This document shows positions 1 to 5,263 of a stretch of DNA of 5,263 bases, one piece after another. The notes beneath the pieces were generated by a model. The model did not search any database. It was not told the origin of the DNA and saw only the letters and a list, made by a program, of their open reading frames with translations. Within the stretch, counting starts at the first letter, position 1, and every line of letters starts with the position of its first letter. This stretch comes from Rhodospirillaceae bacterium. Lineage in GTDB: Bacteria > Pseudomonadota > Alphaproteobacteria > Dongiales > Dongiaceae. The stretch is from assembly GCA_016794075.1 (NCBI GenBank), contig JAEUKU010000138.1, forward strand, positions 1 through 5,263. The letters run 5' to 3'. Made by a program: the position numbers and the translations under genes.

Positions 1-819
1 GAGCCCGGCGTCTTCGCCGTCAGCGTCAATGCCGGCTTCGGCAATGCCGACATCCGCGAGGTCGGCCCGACGGTGACCGTGACCTATGAGGGCAACGAGG
101 CCAGGCATCGCGCCTTTGCCGAGAGCATCGCCGACGACATCTGGGACAAGCGCTTCGAGCTCATCAACTACTACATGCCGGTGGAGGAGGCAGCATCCAT
201 CGCCAAGGCCTATCGGCGCAGCACCGGCCCGCTCATCATCGCCGACTATGCCGACAATCCCGGCGGCGGCGGCTATGGCGATTCCACCAACCTGTTGAAG
301 GCTTTGCTGGATGCCGGCGTGGCCGACGCGACCTTCGGGCCGATGGTCGACCCGGAGACGGCGCAGCAGCTGCACCGGCACAAGGTCGGCGAGCGTGTGA
401 AGGTGCGCCTGGGCGGCAAATCCGATCCGCGCTTCGGCGGCGAGCCGCTGAGCCTCGAAGGCGAGATCCGCCTGATCAGCGACGGTTTCTATACCGGCGA
501 CGGCCCCATGGTCGGCGGCCTGCGCCTCGGCTGGGGCGACACCGCCGTGCTGCGCGTCGGCGGCATCGACATCCTGGTGGTCAGCGAGCCGTCGCAGATG
601 CTGGACTTGCAGCAGTTCCGCGCCTTCGGCATCGACCCCGCGGCGAAGAATGTGGTCGGACTCAAGTCGATGCAGCACTTCCGCGCCGCCTTCGAGCCGA
701 TCGCCGGCAAGGTCATCGTCTGCGATAGCGGCGCGCTCTGCACCACGCATCTGGAGAAGCTGCCCTACCGCAACGTGCCGCGGCCGATCTATCCGCTCGA
801 CCGCGACATGAAGCTCTGA
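1..819 (+). CDS. M81 family metallopeptidase (MlrC-like), C-terminal part, 5' end outside the window
   Basis: The frame is open from the first base and ends at TGA 817-819, giving 272 visible residues. M81/MlrC proteins are usually around 490-510 residues, so this is about the C-terminal half. The visible part opens in the family's GF.NADI region (residues 12-18), continues with a VTVTYEGN strand, and then has the glycine-rich signature DNPGGGGYGDST (about 85-96), characteristic of the MlrC C-terminal domain. The end of the protein also matches the family, with a DSGALCTT segment and a closing PRPIYPLDRD. The family is named after microcystinase C, a metal-dependent hydrolase of linearised microcystin, but most members sit in unrelated bacteria and have unknown substrates. 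The N-terminal domain is missing here, so the metal site cannot be judged. No signal peptide can be assessed. The decarboxylase gene follows within 4-16 bp, which suggests co-transcription and a shared small-molecule or amide-cleaving pathway (inference). Family call is firm; substrate is unknown. Confidence 0.9.
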   Translation, partial: EPGVFAVSVNAGFGNADIREVGPTVTVTYEGNEARHRAFAESIADDIWDKRFELINYYMPVEEAASIAKAYRRSTGPLIIADYADNPGGGGYGDSTNLLKALLDAGVADATFGPMVDPETAQQLHRHKVGERVKVRLGGKSDPRFGGEPLSLEGEIRLISDGFYTGDGPMVGGLRLGWGDTAVLRVGGIDILVVSEPSQMLDLQQFRAFGIDPAAKNVVGLKSMQHFRAAFEPIAGKVIVCDSGALCTTHLEKLPYRNVPRPIYPLDRDMKL

Positions 820-835
820 GCCGGTGTCATCCCTC

Positions 836-2311
836 ATGGCTAAGAATACGCGTCACCGCCTGCCGTCCTGCCTGGCCGTGGAGCGCGGCCACCTGACGAT
901 CGCCGGGCAGGACGCCCTTGCGCTCGTCGCCGAGCACGGCTCGCCGCTGTTCGTGTTCTCGGAACGGCGGGTGGCGGAAAACGCCGCCGGCTTCCTGCGC
1001 GCGGCGCGCGGCGGGCATCCGCGGGCGGCGGTGTATTTCGCCAGCAAGGCCTGTTCCAACCTGCACATCCTGCGGATCATCCGCGGCGAAGGCCTCGGCA
1101 TCGAGGTCAATTCCGGCGGCGAGCTGTGGAAGGCGCTCACCGTGGGCTTCGCACCCGGAGAGATCGTCTTCAACGGCGTCGCCAAGTCGGTGGAGGAGCT
1201 GAGCGAGGCCATCACCCGCGGGATCAAGGCAATCAACGTGGATTCCGCCTTCGAGCTGCAGCGCATCGCCGACGTCGCGCGCGGTCTCGGCCGCCGCGCG
1301 ACCGTCGCCCTGCGGCTGGTGCCCGGCATCGGCGGCGGCGCAACCGCCGGCATCCAGACCGGCAATGCCAGCTCCAAGTTCGGCATGACAGCACCCGAGC
1401 TGCAGGCGGCCCTCGCGATCGCGCGGGCCAATCCGCAGGCGCTCGACGTCGCCGGCATGCACCTGCATATCGGCTCGCAGGTCACCGAGGCGGAGGATTT
1501 CGCGGCCTCGGTCGCCTTCACCGCGCGGATGAGCCGCGAGATCGGCGCGGCACTGGGCGCCGGGCTGCGTCACCTCAATCTCGGTGGCGGCTATCCGGTC
1601 GACTACGCGCATCTCGATTCCGGCGACAATCGCGGCAGTTCCGACACCCTGCGCGGCTTCGCCGCCAGGGACGCCGCCGCGCCCATGGTCGGCACCGTCG
1701 CCGCCCAGGCCGCCCGCGAGCTGGGCGCCGAAACGGAGATCCTGTTCGAGCCCGGGCGCGCTTTGGTGGCCGATGCCGCCGTGCTGCTGAGCCAGGTCGA
1801 GAACATGCGGCTGCGCGGCGACATGCCCTGGCTCTATCTCGATGCCGGCTACAACCTGCTGATCGATTCCGCCGCGGTGCGCTGGTACTACCACATGGTC
1901 AATGCCGGCAGGATGGACGAAGCCGCCGATCGCGCCTATCGCGTGGTCGGGCCGTTGTGCGATTCCGCCGATTGCTTCTTCGACGTCGAGGGAGAATACC
2001 TTTGGAAGGCGCTCTCGCCGCGGCTGGCCACGCTGCCGCCGGAGACGCGCGAGGAGCTGCGCGCGGCGATCATCCGCCTGCCCGAGACCCGGACCCTGCC
2101 GGCGGCGACCGCTCCGGGCGACCTCATCGCCCTGCTCGACACCGGCGCCTATGCGCTGGGCGAGATGTTCCAGTATTGCGGCCGGCTGCGCGCCAAGGCG
2201 GTGATGACGGACCGGCACGGCGGCGTCACCGTGCTGCGCGAGCGCGACCGGCCGGCGGACCTGATCGGGCCGGCCGAGGAGATGCTGCTCCGCGCGGCCA
2301 CCGGGGCCTAG
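836..2311 (+). CDS. Fold-type III PLP-dependent decarboxylase, LysA/ODC-like, substrate uncertain
   Basis: 491 residues from ATG 836; stop TAG 2309-2311. The protein has the alanine-racemase-like PLP barrel followed by the C-terminal beta domain of diaminopimelate/ornithine decarboxylases. Visible landmarks, numbered from ATG 836, are the Schiff-base lysine K71 in YFASKA (AAG 1046-1048), HLHIGSQ (209-215), the phosphate-binding glycines GGGYPVDY (250-257), EPGR (305-308), the catalytic cysteine C375 in GPLCDSAD (TGC 1958-1960), DTGAY (435-439) and Y447 near the C-terminus. The enzyme should decarboxylate a basic or diamino acid in the cytoplasm. LysA normally has CESGD and is about 420 residues long. 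Here the motif is CDSAD, closer to the CDG of ornithine decarboxylases, and some 35 extra residues lie between it and DTGAY. The Asn that usually follows the lysine motif is Cys. A GTG at 824 is an alternative in-frame start. Neither start has a strong ribosome binding site; ATG 836 has only a weak GGTG at 823-826. It probably shares a transcript with the M81 gene upstream. The enzyme class is confident; calling it LysA would not be. Confidence 0.9.
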   Translation: MAKNTRHRLPSCLAVERGHLTIAGQDALALVAEHGSPLFVFSERRVAENAAGFLRAARGGHPRAAVYFASKACSNLHILRIIRGEGLGIEVNSGGELWKALTVGFAPGEIVFNGVAKSVEELSEAITRGIKAINVDSAFELQRIADVARGLGRRATVALRLVPGIGGGATAGIQTGNASSKFGMTAPELQAALAIARANPQALDVAGMHLHIGSQVTEAEDFAASVAFTARMSREIGAALGAGLRHLNLGGGYPVDYAHLDSGDNRGSSDTLRGFAARDAAAPMVGTVAAQAARELGAETEILFEPGRALVADAAVLLSQVENMRLRGDMPWLYLDAGYNLLIDSAAVRWYYHMVNAGRMDEAADRAYRVVGPLCDSADCFFDVEGEYLWKALSPRLATLPPETREELRAAIIRLPETRTLPAATAPGDLIALLDTGAYALGEMFQYCGRLRAKAVMTDRHGGVTVLRERDRPADLIGPAEEMLLRAATGA

Positions 2312-2319
2312 GCGTCCCC

Positions 2320-2358
2320 GGCGCGGAACTCCGCGCCTGCGCGCAGCGGCGGCGCGGA
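2320..2358 (+). repeat. GC-rich inverted/direct repeat cluster after the decarboxylase stop, possible terminator
   Basis: Nine bases after the TAG, GGCGCGGA (2320-2327) is followed by its exact reverse complement TCCGCGCC (2330-2337), giving a tight hairpin of 7-8 bp. A second exact copy of GGCGCGGA lies at 2351-2358 and could pair with the same middle arm instead, leaving a 13-base loop. The position fits the 3' end of the M81-decarboxylase transcript. No run of T follows either hairpin, so a classical intrinsic terminator is not supported. It may stabilise the 3' end or act in Rho-assisted termination. In a genome this GC-rich, short GC palindromes can also arise by chance. Confidence 0.4.
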
Positions 2359-2365
2359 CTGGACA

Positions 2366-2394
2366 TTGACTCGCGCCGCGCTTCAGCGTTGAAT
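2366..2394 (+). promoter_or_regulatory. Candidate sigma70-type promoter for the response regulator gene
   Basis: TTGACT at 2366-2371 matches five of six bases of the -35 consensus. It is separated by exactly 17 bases from TTGAAT at 2389-2394, which matches four of six of the -10 consensus. This is the most AT-rich patch of the intergenic gap. Transcription would begin near 2401, giving a leader of about 35 bases before ATG 2438. This separates the regulator from the upstream operon. The call is by consensus match only. Confidence 0.5.
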
Positions 2395-2422
2395 ATCGTC
2401 CTGTCGGGGAGGGGGCGCAGCT

Positions 2423-2427
2423 GGGAG
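2423..2427 (+). promoter_or_regulatory. Ribosome binding site of the response regulator, decides the start
   Basis: GGGAG at 2423-2427 lies 10 bases before ATG 2438 but only one base before the in-frame ATG 2429, so it favours the later start. A purine-rich stretch GGGGAGGGGG at 2406-2415 could serve the earlier ATG, at a long spacing of 13 bases. The later start also gives a protein beginning MTTVLVADDHP, the usual beginning of a receiver domain. Confidence 0.5.
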
Positions 2428-2437
2428 TATGCGCCAA

Positions 2438-3124
2438 ATGACGACTGTCTTGGTTGCCGACGATCACCCGTTATTTCGCGAAGCCATTGCCGATGCGTTG
2501 CGCACCATGCTGCACCGTGTCGGCGTGCTCGAAGCCGGCTCGATGGCCGAGGCCATCAACCGCGTCGACGATGGAGCGGATATCGATCTGGTCCTGCTCG
2601 ATCTCCGCATGCCTGGGACCAGCGGGGTGAAGGGCGTTCGTTCCCTGCGCCGGCGCCGGCCCGATATTCCAGTAGCGGTGATCTCCGCCCTGGATGACAC
2701 CATGGTCGTCCGCAAGTGCTTCGATGCCGGCGCCATCGGCTATATCCCGAAATCGCTGCCGCGCGAGCGCATCGCCGGCGCGATCCAGACCATCCTGGAC
2801 GGCGGCAGCTTCGCCCCGGACGAGGCCGCCATGAAGGCGCGCGAAACCGCCGAGGACGAAGGTGGGAGCGAGATCGACGAAGCCATGCGCTGCCGCTTCG
2901 AGCTGCTCACCAACCAGCAATGGAAGGTGCTGGAACTGATGGCCCAGGGGATGCTGAACAAGCAGATCGCCTACGCCATCGACGTGCAACTGACCACGGT
3001 CAAGGCGCATGTCTCCAGCCTGCTGCAGAAGCTGGGTGCCTCGCGCCGCACGCAGGCGGTCATCCTGTATCAGAAATACTGCCGCCAGGCCTCACTCGCG
3101 GACCGAGGCGATCAGCGCCCTTAG
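2438..3124 (+). CDS. NarL/LuxR-family DNA-binding response regulator
   Basis: 228 residues from ATG 2438; stop TAG 3122-3124. An N-terminal receiver domain (about 3-125) has the acidic pair D8-D9 in VADDHP, the phospho-acceptor D55 in LLDLRMPG (GAT 2600-2602), S83 in VAVISAL and the conserved lysine K105 in YIPKSLP, so all parts needed for phosphorylation are present. An acidic linker of about 30 residues leads to a LuxR-type helix-turn-helix (about 156-210) with GMLNKQIAYAIDV, TTVKAHVSSLLQKLG and RRTQAV. The LTNQQWKVLELMAQG opening replaces the common LTxRExEVL, as in regulators related to EraR/ErbR of Pseudomonas (resemblance from memory). It should be a cytoplasmic transcription factor activated by phosphorylation. 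The hybrid kinase gene converges on it and overlaps its last 33 bp, making that kinase the likely partner. An in-frame ATG at 2429 is the alternative start. Target genes are unknown. Confidence 0.93.
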   Translation: MTTVLVADDHPLFREAIADALRTMLHRVGVLEAGSMAEAINRVDDGADIDLVLLDLRMPGTSGVKGVRSLRRRRPDIPVAVISALDDTMVVRKCFDAGAIGYIPKSLPRERIAGAIQTILDGGSFAPDEAAMKARETAEDEGGSEIDEAMRCRFELLTNQQWKVLELMAQGMLNKQIAYAIDVQLTTVKAHVSSLLQKLGASRRTQAVILYQKYCRQASLADRGDQRP

Positions 3125-5263
3125 CCGTGCCGGCTTGATCGGCTTCAGCAGCAGACTCACCCGCTCGATCCGCCGCACGTCCCTGCGGATGGCCGGATTG
3201 TGGTCGGCCGTGATGATGGCGGCGGGAATCCCGGATTGCATGCGGCGACGGATCGCCGCGATCGCATCGGTGCCGAAGCGGCCGCGGTCGAGATGATAGT
3301 CGACCAGCAGCAATTCCGGTTTCTCCCCGGTGCGGTCGAGCTCGGAAATGGCGCCCTCCGTGTCTGAGGCGGCGATGACGCGGCAATGCCAGGTGTCCAG
3401 CAGGCTGACCATGCCGTCCAGCACCTGCGCCTCGTTGTCGATCACTAGCACGCGGACGCCGTCGATCATCGTATGCTGCGGCGCCCGCGTTGGCTCCACA
3501 GGCCGCGCCTCGCACTGCGCATCCGCGAGGGGCACCCGCACCGAGAACACCGAGCCGTGCCCGACGACCGAGCGAACCTCCACCGGGTGGTCGAGCAGCC
3601 GGCTGATGCGCCGCACGATGGATAGGCCGAGGCCGTAGCCCTTGGGCTTGCCCGCCAGATCGGCGAGGCGGCGGAACTCGGCAAAGATGTCCTCGAACTT
3701 GTTCCGCGGGATGCCGATGCCGGTATCGCCGACGGAGATCTCTGCGAAGCGGCCGCGCCGGCGCACGCCGAACAGGATCTTGCCCTCCGGCGTATAGCGG
3801 CAGGCGTTGGTCAGCAGGTTCTGCAGCAGCCGCCGCAGGAGCCGAACGTCGGTGCGGACATGCAGCGAAGTCGGCACCATGCGCAGCTCCAGGCCGTTGC
3901 GCTCCGCCAGCGGCCCGATCTCGTCGCGCAGGGACTGCATCAACGGCAGCAGCGGCACGGCGGCCAGCTGCACGGTGACTCGGCCGGATTCCAGCTTCGA
4001 GATGTCGAGCAGGATGTTGAGGATGTCCTCGATGTTCACCAACGCGCGGTCGATCTTGCTGATGTAATCGGCGGTGCGGCGCGGCAGCTTGCGGCCCTGG
4101 ATCGAGGCGATGAACAGCCGCGCGGTGTTCAGGGGCTGCAGCAGGTCGTGGCTGGCATCGGCGAGGAACTGCGTCTTGCTGGCATTCGCCAGCTCCGCCT
4201 CCACCTTCGCGGCGCGCAGCTCGCGGGCGATGCGGCGCCGTTCCTCGATCTCGCGCACCAGGGTCTCGTTCAACTCCTGCAGGCTGGCGGTGCGCTCGTA
4301 CACCCGGCGTTCCAGGTCCTCCTTCGCCGCCTCGAGCAGGTGTTGCGCACGCCGCCGCTCGGTGATGTCCTGGATCAGCGAGAAGAAGCCCACGACACGG
4401 CCGTCGCCGCCGCGATGCGGCACGTACGTCGCCAAGCCAAAGCGCGGCTCGCCGTCTGCCGAGGGCAGCGTGACGTCGAACACGCAGGTCGACCCAGCGA
4501 GCGCGCGCTCGACATAGCTCTGGCGCAGCGCGTATTCCGCCTCGCCCAGGACGGTCCGCATCTTGCGGCCGATGGTCTTGCCGCCGCTGCCTACGAAGGC
4601 GGCGCGATAGGCGCGGTTGACGAACTGGTAGCGCTCCTGGTCGTCGATGTAGCACATCATGGTCGGCATGGCGTTGGCGAACAGCCGGATGCGCGCCTCG
4701 CTGTCGTGCAGCGCCTCTTCCGCGTGGCGGCGGTCGGTGATCTCGGAATAGGACACGACGAAGCCGCCATCGGGCATCGGGTCGCTCTTGATGCTGAACC
4801 AGCGGCCATTGACCGAGACCTCCGCCGGCTGCCCGCCATGGGTGGTGATGATCAGCGAGGCGGTGCCCAGCTCGGGCACGTTGCGCAGATCGTTGAAGCG
4901 CTGGAAGGCCCGCAGCGAGGCACCGGGGGTGACCAGGATCTCCGGCAGGCCGAGCAACTCGCCATACTGCCGGTTGGCGGTCATCAGGCGCTGGTCCGGA
5001 CCGAACACGGCAACGCCGATCGACATGCTTTCCAGGGTCGCCTGCAGATGTAGCGAACGCTCGGCCAGCGCCCGCTCGCGTTCCTGGCGCTCGGCGTCCT
5101 TCACATCGGTGATGTCGGTATAGATCGATGCCAGGCCACCCTCGATGGAACGGCGGTCGTTGACCTGGACCCAGCGTCCGCCCGGCTGCGCATAGACCCA
5201 GCGATCGGACCCGTGGCGGCGCGTGCTCTCGCGCTGCCGGGTGCGTTCGGCCACCCATTCCTC
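3092..5263 (-). CDS. Multi-PAS hybrid sensor histidine kinase/response regulator, NahK/ErcS-like, N-terminus outside the window
   Basis: The frame is open at the right edge; 723 residues are visible before TGA (complement of 3092-3094). Numbering starts at the edge codon. The domains in order are: the end of a first PAS domain (1-53, ending in YTDITDVKDAE), a second PAS (about 70-178), a third PAS (about 185-303, ending in IQDITERRRA), a charged coiled coil (about 304-362), HisKA (361-428), HATPase_c (about 468-580) and a C-terminal receiver (602-721). The phospho-acceptor is H372 in ASHDLLQPLN (CAC, complement of 4148-4150). The ATP site has N486 (NLLTNACRYT), DTGIGIP (513-519) and GYGLGL (542-547). 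The receiver has D609-N610, phospho-acceptor D655 in LLVDYHLDRG (complement of 3299-3301), T685 and K707, so kinase and receiver both look functional. The HD-type H-box and DNE receiver start are typical of NahK/ErcS kinases. No membrane segment is visible, so a cytoplasmic PAS-sensed signal is likely. A GTG at 5252-5254 is in frame, but EEW codons precede it and fit an uninterrupted PAS domain, so the true start lies beyond the window. The likely output is the neighbouring LuxR-type regulator. The ligand is unknown. Confidence 0.93.
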   Translation of the reverse strand, partial: EEWVAERTRQRESTRRHGSDRWVYAQPGGRWVQVNDRRSIEGGLASIYTDITDVKDAERQERERALAERSLHLQATLESMSIGVAVFGPDQRLMTANRQYGELLGLPEILVTPGASLRAFQRFNDLRNVPELGTASLIITTHGGQPAEVSVNGRWFSIKSDPMPDGGFVVSYSEITDRRHAEEALHDSEARIRLFANAMPTMMCYIDDQERYQFVNRAYRAAFVGSGGKTIGRKMRTVLGEAEYALRQSYVERALAGSTCVFDVTLPSADGEPRFGLATYVPHRGGDGRVVGFFSLIQDITERRRAQHLLEAAKEDLERRVYERTASLQELNETLVREIEERRRIARELRAAKVEAELANASKTQFLADASHDLLQPLNTARLFIASIQGRKLPRRTADYISKIDRALVNIEDILNILLDISKLESGRVTVQLAAVPLLPLMQSLRDEIGPLAERNGLELRMVPTSLHVRTDVRLLRRLLQNLLTNACRYTPEGKILFGVRRRGRFAEISVGDTGIGIPRNKFEDIFAEFRRLADLAGKPKGYGLGLSIVRRISRLLDHPVEVRSVVGHGSVFSVRVPLADAQCEARPVEPTRAPQHTMIDGVRVLVIDNEAQVLDGMVSLLDTWHCRVIAASDTEGAISELDRTGEKPELLLVDYHLDRGRFGTDAIAAIRRRMQSGIPAAIITADHNPAIRRDVRRIERVSLLLKPIKPARLRALIASVRE

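Noticed and set aside
2320..2337. Classical Rho-independent terminator after the decarboxylase
   Set aside because: The hairpin is perfect but is followed by GC-rich sequence with no T-tract, so it is reported only as a possible 3' structure.
827..2467. Long open frame on the minus strand (546 codons) opposite the decarboxylase
   Set aside because: It is a shadow of the G/C-rich third positions of the decarboxylase. The translation is rich in Gly, Ala, Arg and Gln, has no recognisable domain, and would run through the intergenic promoter region.
1126..2697. Long plus-strand frame (523 codons) overlapping the decarboxylase and the regulator
   Set aside because: The product is an Arg-rich low-complexity sequence without motifs, and it overlaps two well-supported genes in other frames.
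3301..3350. A frameshift or degeneration in the kinase's receiver domain
   Set aside because: The receiver reads through intact with D655, T685 and K707, and the DN instead of DD at its start is normal for the NahK/ErcS family.
3860..5053. Plus-strand frame of 397 codons opposite the kinase
   Set aside because: Antisense shadow of the kinase; Gln/Ala/Val/Arg-rich, no domain and no plausible ribosome binding site.
5252..5254. GTG as the start codon of the hybrid kinase
   Set aside because: The frame continues to the window edge with residues (EEW) that fit the PAS domain, and a start here would cut the first PAS domain in half.
3060..5258. A second minus-strand frame, slightly longer than the kinase
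   Set aside because: It is Arg/Ala/Pro/Gly-rich with no PAS, HisKA, ATPase or receiver motifs, whereas the overlapping frame ending at 3092 has them all in order.

Overview
This is a high-GC bacterial window (roughly two-thirds G+C by eye, strong G/C preference at third codon positions). It most resembles an alphaproteobacterium such as a Rhodospirillales- or Rhizobiales-type organism, but that placement is inferred from composition and gene types and not from a phylogenetic marker. Nearly every base is coding. I see no RNA gene, insertion sequence, CRISPR array or attachment site.

Left part, plus strand (1-2311): the C-terminal half of an M81/MlrC-family metallopeptidase-like protein runs in from the left edge and stops at 819. 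It is followed almost without a gap by a fold-type III PLP-dependent decarboxylase related to diaminopimelate and ornithine decarboxylases. The close spacing suggests one transcript. The decarboxylase keeps the catalytic lysine and cysteine, but it carries a CDSAD active-site motif and about 35 extra residues after it, so its substrate should not be assumed to be diaminopimelate.

Middle gap (2312-2428): 117 bases hold GC-rich inverted and direct repeats just after the decarboxylase stop, then a good sigma70-type promoter candidate. A short inverted repeat lies around the ribosome binding site of the next gene.

Right part (2438-5263): a NarL/LuxR-type response regulator on the plus strand faces a large multi-PAS hybrid sensor histidine kinase on the minus strand. 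The two coding regions overlap tail-to-tail by 33 bp. The kinase has the H-box (SHDLLQPLN) and the DN-type receiver typical of the NahK/ErcS family. It still lacks its N-terminus at the right edge. The most economical reading is a two-component pair in which the kinase controls the regulator's phosphorylation. The signal and target genes are not visible, and control of the neighbouring peptidase/decarboxylase pair is only a possibility.

Nothing here is clearly a new kind of system. The best leads are the unusual decarboxylase with its M81 partner, and the overlapping convergent two-component pair.
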